NCBI RefSeq assembly: GCF_012726195.1
Contig: NZ_JAASAF010000001.1
Coordinates: 682,001 to 746,000 of the forward strand
Reading direction: 5' to 3'
DNA length: 64,000 nt
Source of the DNA: Rhodococcus sp. HNM0563
Lineage (GTDB): Bacteria > Actinomycetota > Actinomycetes > Mycobacteriales > Mycobacteriaceae
Made by a program: the position numbers and the translations under genes. Each line of letters starts with the position of its first letter. Positions within the stretch are counted from its first letter, which is position 1. This document shows, in pieces, positions 26,474 to 33,708 of the stretch. The notes below the pieces were generated by a model. It made no database searches. It was not told the origin of the DNA and worked only from the letters and a program-made list of their open reading frames with translations.

Positions 26474-27492
26474 TGATCGTCGTCGACTCCCTCGTCAAGA
26501 CCTTCCCCGGTGCCGGTGGCGCCGGGGAGGTCGCGGCGCTGCGTGGCATCGACCTGGAGATCGGCGACGGCGAGATCTTCGGGGTCGTCGGACCGTCGGG
26601 GTCGGGCAAATCGACACTGCTGCGCTGTCTCAACCTGCTGGAGAAACCCACCTCGGGACGGATCCTGCTCGGCGGGGACGACCTGTCGACGTTGTCGGGA
26701 AGCGAGCTACGGTCGGCGCGGCGCCGCATCGGGACGGTCTTCCAGCAGTTCAACCTCCTGCACTCGCGCACCGTGGTCGGCAACATCGAGTTCCCCCTCG
26801 AAGTCGCCGGAGTCGGCAAAGCCGATCGACGGGCACGTGCCAAGGAGCTCATCGATCTCGTCGGTCTCACAGGCAAAGAGAAGTCGTACCCCTCGCAACT
26901 TTCCGGTGGACAGCAGCAACGCGTGGGTATTGCGCGCGCGCTCGCCGCCGAACCCGACGTGTTGTTGTGCGATGAAGCAACGAGCGCGCTCGATCCCGAC
27001 ACCACCGACCAGATCCTCGATCTCGTCGCGGAGATCAACCGCCGCCTGGGAGTCACCGTCGTCATCATCACCCACGAACTCGGCGTACTCCGGCGGGTAT
27101 GCACCTCCGCGGCCAGGCTCGAAGCCGGCCGCATCGTCGAAACCGGTCGCATCGCCGATCTCGTTGCGGACCCCGGCTCGGCGCTGGGCGCCGCGATCGT
27201 ACCGGTGGGCGACGATCCGTCGGCCGGGGCGATCAGCGACACTGCGCTCGTCACCGCGATCGGCGACGACGCACACGGGCCGTGGCTGTCGGAGATGATC
27301 CGCGAACTCGACACCGGCGTCGCCGTGGTCGGCGGTCGCGTCGAGAAGGTCGGCGACAGTACCGTCGGCAGGCTGCGCCTGCGTTTCGACGTCGGCGTCG
27401 ATCGCGCTCGGATCGCCCGATTCGTCGACGAACGTGAGCACCTGACGCTGTCGTGGGGGACCGACACCGACCTCGAGGGGTTGTCCGAATGA
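26473..27492 (+). CDS. metN: Methionine ABC importer ATP-binding protein
   Basis: 339 residues. The ABC domain has Walker A GVVGPSGSGKSTLLR, Q-loop TVFQQFNLL, signature LSGGQQQRVGIARAL, Walker B VLLCDEATSALDP and the switch His in VVIITHEL. The C-terminal ~75 residues form a NIL regulatory domain (TGVAVVGGRVEKVGDSTVG followed by RLRLRFDV), which in MetN proteins binds methionine and inhibits transport. All active-site residues are present. The metI ATG overlaps its stop (ATGA). Confidence 0.93.
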   Translation: MIVVDSLVKTFPGAGGAGEVAALRGIDLEIGDGEIFGVVGPSGSGKSTLLRCLNLLEKPTSGRILLGGDDLSTLSGSELRSARRRIGTVFQQFNLLHSRTVVGNIEFPLEVAGVGKADRRARAKELIDLVGLTGKEKSYPSQLSGGQQQRVGIARALAAEPDVLLCDEATSALDPDTTDQILDLVAEINRRLGVTVVIITHELGVLRRVCTSAARLEAGRIVETGRIADLVADPGSALGAAIVPVGDDPSAGAISDTALVTAIGDDAHGPWLSEMIRELDTGVAVVGGRVEKVGDSTVGRLRLRFDVGVDRARIARFVDEREHLTLSWGTDTDLEGLSE

Positions 27493-28157
27493 ACAAGACC
27501 GCCTGGTACGAGGTATTTCCCGAAGTCTGGGTCGCGACACTCGAGACGCTCTACATGGTCGGGGTCTCGTTTGTGCTCACCGTGATCGGCGGAATACTCG
27601 TCGGGATCATCCTCCAGATCACCGGTCCGACGGGGCTGTGGCCACAGCCGCTGATCAACGGTGTACTCGGGGTGGTCGTCAACCTGTTCCGCTCGCTGCC
27701 GTTCCTGATCCTGCTCATCGCCCTGATCGGCGTGACCCGGTTCATCGTCGGCACCGCGATCGGACCCACCGCCGCGATTGTGCCACTGACGATCGGCGCA
27801 ATCCCGTTCTTCGCGCGCATCGTCGAATCCGCGTTGCGCGAAGTGCCCCGCGGACGCGTTGAGGCGGCGGAGGTGATGGGTGCGACGAACACGCAGATCG
27901 TGCGCAAGGTGTTGCTTCCGGAGGCGACGACCGCGCTCGTGTCCGGCGCGACACTCACCCTGGTCCTACTCGTCGGATACTCGGCGATGGCGGGTGTGAT
28001 CGGGGCAGGCGGTCTCGGCGACTTCGCGCTCGTCTACGGCTACCAGCGCTTCAACACCCCGGTGCTGCTCGTCGCCGTGGTCGTGCTGATCGTGATGGTG
28101 CAGATCATGCAGTCGATCGGCGACACGATCATCAGACGAATGGCACACCGACGTTGA
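27489..28157 (+). CDS. metI: Methionine ABC importer permease
   Basis: 222 residues with five predicted membrane helices (about 18-45, 55-80, 85-110, 145-175, 190-210). The EAA-type coupling loop, which contacts the ATPase, is REVPRGRVEAAEVMGATNTQ. GGLGDFALVYGYQRFNT is a typical MetI tail. It pairs with MetN and MetQ of the same operon. The ComB-like gene starts 7 bases after its stop. Confidence 0.92.
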   Translation: MNKTAWYEVFPEVWVATLETLYMVGVSFVLTVIGGILVGIILQITGPTGLWPQPLINGVLGVVVNLFRSLPFLILLIALIGVTRFIVGTAIGPTAAIVPLTIGAIPFFARIVESALREVPRGRVEAAEVMGATNTQIVRKVLLPEATTALVSGATLTLVLLVGYSAMAGVIGAGGLGDFALVYGYQRFNTPVLLVAVVVLIVMVQIMQSIGDTIIRRMAHRR

Positions 28158-28164
28158 TGCTCGG

Positions 28165-28938
28165 ATGAACACCACACATAGGCAGTTCGATTCGCGGATC
28201 CGATTCGACTGGGGTGCGACGGGCGCCGCTGCGATCGCGGACACAGCGGATGTCGCGGTCGTGGTGGATGTCCTGTCGTTCACCACGACGCTGTCCGTCG
28301 CGCTCGACGCAGGCATCGAGGTTCTGCCGTACCGCTGGAGGGACGAGACCGCGGCGGACTACGCGGCCGCACACGACGCCGCGCTCGCGGTGCGGCGCAG
28401 TGAAGGCACCGAAGGCACGGTGAGTCTGTCGCCCGGCACGATCCGCGCGGCCCGCGGAATCGAGCGGCTGGTGTTGCCGTCGCCGAACGGATCGTCGATC
28501 GCCTACACACTGCAGTCGGCGACGTCGATATGTCTCGGTGCGTCGCTGCGGAACTTCCATGCCGTGGCCGAGTGGATCACGCGGCAGCATCCGACCGCTG
28601 TGGTCGCTGTCGTCGCGGCGGGGGAGAAGTGGCCTGACGGCTCTTTGCGGCCGGCAGTGGAAGATCTGTGGGGCGCGGGCGCGGTGATCGCCGAATTGGT
28701 GGAGACATGCGGACCGCAGTCGTTGTCACCCGAAGCCGATCAAGCGCGCTGCGCATGGGCCGCAATCGCCGATCGAGTCACCGGTGCCCTCCGCGACTGT
28801 GCTTCGGGTCGAGAACTCGCCTCGATCGGATTCGCTGACGACGTTGCGATCGCCTCGGAGGTGCGAGGCAGCACGTGCGTTCCGACACTTCACGATCACC
28901 GGTTCGTCGATGCCTCGAGTACCGGGTGTGCACGATGA
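28165..28938 (+). CDS. 2-phosphosulfolactate phosphatase-like protein (ComB family)
   Basis: 257 residues. ComB signatures are VAVVVDVLSFTTTLSVALDA with the Mg-binding Asp, the phosphate-binding tract LPSPNGSSIAYTLQ, and AVVAAGEKWPDGSLRPAVED. Characterised ComB hydrolyses 2-phosphosulfolactate in coenzyme M synthesis, and homologues in non-methanogens are linked to sulfolactate or have unknown substrates. It begins 7 bp after metI and is probably the last gene of the cysteine-leader operon. This strengthens the sulfur theme but the reaction here is untested. Confidence 0.75.
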   Translation: MNTTHRQFDSRIRFDWGATGAAAIADTADVAVVVDVLSFTTTLSVALDAGIEVLPYRWRDETAADYAAAHDAALAVRRSEGTEGTVSLSPGTIRAARGIERLVLPSPNGSSIAYTLQSATSICLGASLRNFHAVAEWITRQHPTAVVAVVAAGEKWPDGSLRPAVEDLWGAGAVIAELVETCGPQSLSPEADQARCAWAAIADRVTGALRDCASGRELASIGFADDVAIASEVRGSTCVPTLHDHRFVDASSTGCAR

Positions 28939-29051
28939 GGATCTCCGTCACCAGGCGATGATGGTCCGGTCGGCAAGCTCGGTTCGAGTGGGCGGAGTGA
29001 TAGGGCAGGAGCCCACGCGTATGTCAGCGTCAGCTGAGTCCGCCGGAACCT

Positions 29052-29618
29052 GTGGTCGCGTCCGCGGCACCGCTGGAACCCGCGGTCGCGTCTGCGCCGC
29101 CGTCGATTGCTCCGGTGGTGGACCAGCGACGTAGTCGGTTCGCTCGGAGCTGGAAGTTGTTGGCGACCATGGGAGTTCTGCTCGTATTGGTCGCGACTGT
29201 TCTCGTGGCAACCCAGTTCTCGCCGTTCGATTCGAATGAGTCGTCCGCGTCGGCGACCTATTCCACAACGATGCTGGGTGCCGACGGAGTCGAGTACACG
29301 GTGTCGGGAAGCCTTCTGGAGAAATATTCCGCAGCGACCGCGCCTCAGAAGGCGGACCTCGGACAGCCGTTGGGTGCCGAGAAGACCAACCCTGACGGAA
29401 AATACCAGTGGTTCGTCGGTGGTGTGATCATTCAAAAGGACGGTAACCCGCCGTATATCGTCTGGGGCGAGATACGCAACAAGTGGAACGTGCTCGGTGG
29501 AAGTCAGGGGGCACTGGGCTACCCGACGAGCGATGAGATCGATATCGATGGAGTGAAGGTCAGTGCCTTCGAGAACGGCACGATCACTTTCGACGACGGC
29601 ATCGTCACCGTCCGCTGA
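29052..29618 (+). CDS. Membrane-anchored LGFP-repeat protein
   Basis: 188 residues. An Ala/Pro/Val-rich cytoplasmic start is followed by one membrane helix at about 36-54 (LLATMGVLLVLVATVLVATQ). The outer part carries LGFP-type repeats: ADLGQPLGAEKTNPDGKYQW with FVGGVIIQ, and GGSQGALGYPTSDEIDIDG. LGFP repeats are thought to bind the mycolyl-arabinogalactan cell wall. GTG 29052 is used but has no clear ribosome site. An ATG at 29021 (MSASAESAGT) is in another frame, and the two look as if they once joined, so a one-base frameshift near 29046 is possible. Its stop directly abuts the stop of the convergent gene (TGATCA). Confidence 0.65.
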   Translation: MVASAAPLEPAVASAPPSIAPVVDQRRSRFARSWKLLATMGVLLVLVATVLVATQFSPFDSNESSASATYSTTMLGADGVEYTVSGSLLEKYSAATAPQKADLGQPLGAEKTNPDGKYQWFVGGVIIQKDGNPPYIVWGEIRNKWNVLGGSQGALGYPTSDEIDIDGVKVSAFENGTITFDDGIVTVR

Positions 29619-30161
29619 TCACCACACCAGGGTTTCACCGCCCACGCGAACTCGGCCGAAGAAGCGTTTACCGATATCCGCGCCGTCGCGGTTGTATCGG
29701 TTCATGAGGTCGGCGAGTTCGTCGACGAGCGCTCGTAGTGCTGGGCCGACGGTCGCGATGCCGTATTCCGGAACCCATCCCCATTCCTGCGGGACGTTGT
29801 CGAGAGCGATGACGATCTCGGAATCATGGGGAGCCGAGACCGTGTAGATGATCTCGGCGGGGGCATCGGCGATCGGGTCGGACATGGCGGGTTGTCCTGA
29901 TTGCGTCGACGTTGTGAAGGCCACGCGCGTGAGTGCGATGTCCTCACGGATCATCTCGGCTATGCGCGACACGCTCGCGTGTCGGCCGGCACGGTGGTGC
30001 CTCGTGCCGTATGTCCGGTCGCCGGATCCCTGCGGGATGCGCGTGGTGGTCAGGATCCGGTCGAGCATGCGCTGCGCCGCGGCGCGTTCACCGTCGCCGG
30101 TACGAGGATGGTCGATCAGTGCTCGCAGACGCACTATTCGCATGCTCACGTTCCCGGCCAT
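29619..30161 (-). CDS. Hypothetical protein with DUF2786-like N-terminus
   Basis: 180 residues, not confidently recognised. The N-terminus IVRLRALIDHPRTGDGERAA followed by AQRMLDRIL resembles the helical start of DUF2786 proteins. The C-terminal half (about 95-180) reads like a compact alpha/beta domain, with VPQEWGWVPEYGIATVGPAL and a helix ALVDELADLMNRYNRD. No membrane segment or signal peptide. ATG 30161 is used; a second Met at 30143 is possible. Convergent with the LGFP gene and divergent from the MarR/GbsR-like gene. Confidence 0.6.
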   Translation of the reverse strand: MAGNVSMRIVRLRALIDHPRTGDGERAAAQRMLDRILTTTRIPQGSGDRTYGTRHHRAGRHASVSRIAEMIREDIALTRVAFTTSTQSGQPAMSDPIADAPAEIIYTVSAPHDSEIVIALDNVPQEWGWVPEYGIATVGPALRALVDELADLMNRYNRDGADIGKRFFGRVRVGGETLVW

Positions 30162-30235
30162 GCACGAAGACTATCGCGAGACCGTACCGAGGTCCGCGGA
30201 CGCACCGCCCCCGCAGGGGACGAGAAGCGGGTTGC

Positions 30236-30248
30236 GACAATATCTGTC
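30236..30248. promoter_or_regulatory. Short inverted repeat abutting the MarR/GbsR-like start codon
   Basis: GACA-ATATC-TGTC ends at the base before ATG 30249. Its position over the likely promoter/start fits an autoregulatory site, but arms of 4 bp are weak evidence. Confidence 0.25.
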
Positions 30249-30746
30249 ATGAGCAGTTCCCGCGGGGTGGAGGACGCCGACGACATTCGGTCGTGGTTCG
30301 TCGAACGATTCGCCGACTACTGGCAGACAGGTGGAGCATCGAGAATCGAAGGGCGCATCGCGGGATACCTCCTCGTCGACGAATCCGGTGGGGTCAGTGC
30401 CGACGAACTCGCCCGCGCTCTGGGAACCAGTCGAGGCTCGGTATCGACGTACACACGGCGTCTCGTCGCGCGCGGGTTCGTGCAGCGGGTCCGCCGCACG
30501 GGCGAGCGCGCTCACTTCTTCGTGATGGCCGACGACGTCTGGGGCGGCTTCCTCGACATCGAGGAAGAGTATCTGCGTAGCCAACGGGCCCTCGCCGAGG
30601 AAGCGCTCGCGCGGGTGAACCCGGAATCGGCAGCGCATGTCCGGGTCGAGAACATGCGCGACTACATGGGCTGGCTGCTGGACAACCGCAAACTCGGTGC
30701 CGAGTGGAAGCGGTTCAAGGCGGCACGCGACGACGAAAGAGGGTGA
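30249..30746 (+). CDS. MarR/GbsR-family transcriptional regulator
   Basis: 165 residues. The winged helix is visible in GRIAGYLLVDESGGVSADEL, the recognition helix ALGTSRGSVSTYTRRLVARG and the wing FVQRVRRTGERAHFFVMADD. The long C-terminal helices (IEEEYLRSQRALAEEALARV) match GbsR-type proteins, which in other bacteria control osmoprotectant or transporter genes. No target is adjacent except the divergent hypothetical gene and the convergent iron lipoprotein. ATG 30249 is directly preceded by a short inverted repeat; longer upstream frame is not used. Confidence 0.78.
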   Translation: MSSSRGVEDADDIRSWFVERFADYWQTGGASRIEGRIAGYLLVDESGGVSADELARALGTSRGSVSTYTRRLVARGFVQRVRRTGERAHFFVMADDVWGGFLDIEEEYLRSQRALAEEALARVNPESAAHVRVENMRDYMGWLLDNRKLGAEWKRFKAARDDERG

Positions 30747-30773
30747 GGCGGAGCAAAGTCCGCCTCACCCTCT
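30738..30773. terminator. Bidirectional terminator, 15-bp perfect stem
   Basis: Arms 30738-30752 and 30759-30773 are perfectly complementary with a 6-nt loop (GCAAAG). The stop codon of the MarR/GbsR-like gene lies inside the first arm. It separates that gene from the convergent iron-siderophore binding protein. Confidence 0.85.
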
Positions 30774-30788
30774 CGGTGTGCCGGCCGG

Positions 30789-31823
30789 CTACCGGTCGAG
30801 CTTCGCAATAGCCTCGTCGATCAGCGGAACGTAACGGTCGAGGGCCCACGGCACCGTGAGCGGGTTGATGATCGACGACCCGGTGACGAACGGCTGTTCT
30901 TCGGGAGCCACGATCGAACCCCGCGAGATTGCCGGGATCTGCTGGTAGACCGGCTGTGCCTCGATCTCGGCGCGATTGCCGGGATCGCTGTAGAAGGTGA
31001 AGATCAGGTCGGAGTCGGCGAGCAGATGCGCGTTCTCGAGTCCGATGACCGACGAGTCGGTGCCCTCGGTCTCCTCGAGGGTGTCCACGACCGGGTCGAC
31101 GGTGAGTCCGAGTCCACGGACCATCGCGACACGCTGCTCGTCTGCGAGGAACACGCCGAGCGTCGCGGGGCCGGTGTTGTAGATGTAGGAGAAGCTCACG
31201 TCCTGGTATTCGGGATGCTCGGCGGCTGCATCTGCGAACGTGTCGTCGATCTCGGTGATGAGGTCGAGGGCCTCGTCGTGCTTACCCATCGCGGTGCCGA
31301 TCGTCTCGATCTGCTCCTGCCAGGTGATGGTCCAGGGCAGTTCCGGGTAGGCGACGGTCGGTGCGATGCCCTCGAGCATGTCGTACTGATCCTGGGTGAC
31401 TCCGGACCACGGAGCGAGGATCAGATCGGGTTCCAGCGCTGCGATCGCTTCGATATCGACTTCCGTTCCGCCGGTGAACTGGGCGGGTAGTTCTTCGCCG
31501 CGCTCGGTCAGTTCTTCGTGGATCCACGGCAGATAACCGGTCTCGTCGCTGCCCCACGGGTACTCTTCGATACCCACCGGGACCGTGCCGAGTGCGATCA
31601 CTGTCTCCGCGGATCCCATTCCGAGCGTGACGATGCGTTCGGGGGCCTCGGTGATCTCGGCAGTGCCGAGAGCGTGTTCGATGGTCACCGGTTCGAAGTC
31701 GCCGGACGCGGCAGTGTCGGATCCGCTGTCACCGCTCGAGCATGCCCCGAGCAGGAGTGCACCGGCTGCGACCATCGCGATGAGCTGGGGCCGGCGCAGG
31801 GCACGGCCGAGTCTGTTGTGCAT
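30789..31823 (-). CDS. Iron-siderophore ABC transporter substrate-binding lipoprotein (FecB-like)
   Basis: 344 residues. Signal peptide with lipobox LLLGAC, lipidated Cys28. The FecB/BtuF two-lobed fold shows ERIVTLGMGSAETVIALGTV, the lobe-1 segment DIEAIAALEPDLILAPW and lobe-2 NRAEIEAQPVYQQIPAISRG. It would capture Fe(III)-siderophores. ATG 31823 follows AAAGG by 7 bases; an in-frame start 39 bases upstream lacks one. An IdeR-like iron box lies 50 bp upstream, predicting derepression by iron starvation. No FecCD-type permease is adjacent; the divergent exporter-fold ABC pair may be its functional partner (inference). Confidence 0.88.
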   Translation of the reverse strand: MHNRLGRALRRPQLIAMVAAGALLLGACSSGDSGSDTAASGDFEPVTIEHALGTAEITEAPERIVTLGMGSAETVIALGTVPVGIEEYPWGSDETGYLPWIHEELTERGEELPAQFTGGTEVDIEAIAALEPDLILAPWSGVTQDQYDMLEGIAPTVAYPELPWTITWQEQIETIGTAMGKHDEALDLITEIDDTFADAAAEHPEYQDVSFSYIYNTGPATLGVFLADEQRVAMVRGLGLTVDPVVDTLEETEGTDSSVIGLENAHLLADSDLIFTFYSDPGNRAEIEAQPVYQQIPAISRGSIVAPEEQPFVTGSSIINPLTVPWALDRYVPLIDEAIAKLDR

Positions 31824-31874
31824 GGATACCTTTCGACGGGGCGGGGCGAGGGGACGTCCCACCGAACTGTCGGG

Positions 31875-31893
31875 TCAGCCTAGCCTTACCTAG
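31875..31893. promoter_or_regulatory. IdeR/DtxR-type iron box
   Basis: Read on the minus strand, CTAGGTAAGGCTAGGCTGA matches 14 of 19 positions of the iron box TTAGGTTAGGCTAACCTAA, including the central AGGCTA core. It lies in the gap between the divergent FecB-like and ABC genes and could serve both. Confidence 0.65.
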
Positions 31894-31955
31894 CTATGAC
31901 TTTCAAAAATTCTGAAACTTCAGGCGGCGGACGAGTCCTCGGCACCTTCCTCACC

Positions 31956-31981
31956 TAGGGTGAACCCGGCACAGACAGGAG
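31956..31981 (+). promoter_or_regulatory. -10 box and ribosome site deciding the first ABC gene start
   Basis: TAGGGT at 31956-31961 fits a -10 box, and AGGAG at 31977-31981 lies 5 bases before GTG 31987. Together they favour 31987 over the in-frame GTG at 31960, which sits inside the -10 region. Confidence 0.5.
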
Positions 31982-31986
31982 ATTCG

Positions 31987-33708
31987 GTGGACAAGCTGCA
32001 CCAGGCGGTGCGCGGAAACGCGCTGATGTGGCAGATCCTGCGTCGACACCGCGCACGCATGACCGTTGCCGTGGTGCTGTGCGGACTGCACCAGTTGTTC
32101 GAGGCGCTCGTCCCGGTCGCCATCGGCGCGATCGTCGCGAACGCAATCGCCCCAGGCGACCGGACCGCGATGGTGGGCTGGTTGATCGCACTCGCATTGC
32201 TGTTCACTGCCCTCACCTACTCCTGGCGTCTCGGCGCGCGCCTCGTCGTTGCAGCGATGGAAGGCGAAGGCCACCGGCTCCGCGTCGAGGTCACCGACAC
32301 CCTCCTGCGCCCGCGCGGTGTCCGCACCGAGATGCGCGCGGGAGAACTGCTCTCCGTTGCCACCTCGGACGCCGATCGCACAACATGGATCCTCGACCTC
32401 GTCGCCCGGGCTGTTGCGAGCGCGGTCGCGGTGATCGCGACGGCAGTGATCCTGTTCGTGATCGATGTGCCGCTCGGGCTCGGCGTTCTCGTCGGCACCG
32501 CCGCGCTCCTGGCGGCACTGCACTTCGCCGCACCTGTCATCGCACACCGTACGGCCGAGCAGCAGGCCCGCATCGGAACCGCGTCGGCCGTCGCGACAGA
32601 CCTCGTCACCGGACTGCGTCCGCTGCGCGGCATCGGCGGTGAGACCGAAGCAGGGCAGCGATTCCGTGCTGTCAGCGCCGACGCGCTGACCGCCACGCTC
32701 AGCGCGGCGAAGGTCCGCTCGCTGTTCGCGGGTGTCTCCACCGCCTCGAGCGCATTGCTTGCCGTAGCGGTCGCAGGCTGGGCGGGGTGGCTGGCACTCA
32801 GCGGCCGGATCGGCCTCGCCGAGGTGATCACGGTCGTGGGCCTTGCTCAATTCCTGATAGAGCCGCTCACTACGTTGGCTCGGGTCCCAGCGATCGTCGC
32901 AGCGTCACGCGGGTCGGCCGACCGCGTGGCGCGCGTGCTCGATAGCGCGCCGCTGCTGCACCCCGGCAACAACGACGTGACCCACAGTGAGCGGGGGCCG
33001 GTACTCGAACTCGCCGATCTCCGGTACCGGACGCTCGAGGGTCTCGACCTCACCGTCGAACGCGGTGAGTTCGTCGGAATCGTGGCGTACCGGCCGGAGG
33101 ACGCCGACGCAGTGTTCGCGCTGCTGTCCTCGCAGGTCCCTGCTGACGACTACAGCGGCACGTTCACTGTCGGATCGGTGCCCGCCCGCGATCTTCCGAT
33201 CGAGCTGGCCCGCACCCTGATCCTTGCCGAACCGCACGATACGTTCCTGTTCGCGGGCACCCTGGGATCCAACATCACCGCGGGACGTGGTCCTTCCACG
33301 TCGGTCGACCTCGAACGCGCGCTCGACGCATCCGCTGCCCGCGACGTCGTGGACCTGCATGCCGCCGGACTCGATCACCCGGTCGGCGACGACGGCACGA
33401 CGCTGTCCGGCGGTCAGCGGCAGCGCATCGCACTGGCGCGGGCGCTCGTCGCCGACCCGCCGGTGCTTGTCCTGCACGACCCCACCACCGCGGTGGACTC
33501 GGTCACCGAATCGAACATCGCGGAGGGCCTCCTCGAACTCCGGCACGGAACTGACCCGCGTACCACGATCGTCCTCACCTCGAGCCCCGCGTTTCTCGCC
33601 GCCGCCGACCGTGTCGTCGTGATCGACGACGGTCGCGCGGTCGTCACCGAGACTCATCACCGACTCGCCGAGACCGACGCGGTGTACCAGGCGGCGGTCA
33701 TTCGATGA
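31987..33708 (+). CDS. ABC exporter-fold half-transporter with degenerate Walker motifs
   Basis: 573 residues: six-helix ABC exporter-type membrane domain (about 1-310), then a nucleotide-binding domain. The NBD lacks a usable P-loop: where GxxGxGKST is expected the sequence is FVGIVAYRPEDADAVFALLS. Walker B is VLVLHDPTTAVDS, with His for Asp and Asp for the catalytic Glu. The signature LSGGQRQRIALARAL is intact. Such a domain cannot hydrolyse ATP itself but can complete the partner's site. It overlaps the next ABC gene by ATGA. Position opposite an iron-siderophore binding protein suggests siderophore traffic, comparable to exporter-fold importers such as IrtAB; direction of transport is not known. 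Confidence 0.85.
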   Translation: MDKLHQAVRGNALMWQILRRHRARMTVAVVLCGLHQLFEALVPVAIGAIVANAIAPGDRTAMVGWLIALALLFTALTYSWRLGARLVVAAMEGEGHRLRVEVTDTLLRPRGVRTEMRAGELLSVATSDADRTTWILDLVARAVASAVAVIATAVILFVIDVPLGLGVLVGTAALLAALHFAAPVIAHRTAEQQARIGTASAVATDLVTGLRPLRGIGGETEAGQRFRAVSADALTATLSAAKVRSLFAGVSTASSALLAVAVAGWAGWLALSGRIGLAEVITVVGLAQFLIEPLTTLARVPAIVAASRGSADRVARVLDSAPLLHPGNNDVTHSERGPVLELADLRYRTLEGLDLTVERGEFVGIVAYRPEDADAVFALLSSQVPADDYSGTFTVGSVPARDLPIELARTLILAEPHDTFLFAGTLGSNITAGRGPSTSVDLERALDASAARDVVDLHAAGLDHPVGDDGTTLSGGQRQRIALARALVADPPVLVLHDPTTAVDSVTESNIAEGLLELRHGTDPRTTIVLTSSPAFLAAADRVVVIDDGRAVVTETHHRLAETDAVYQAAVIR

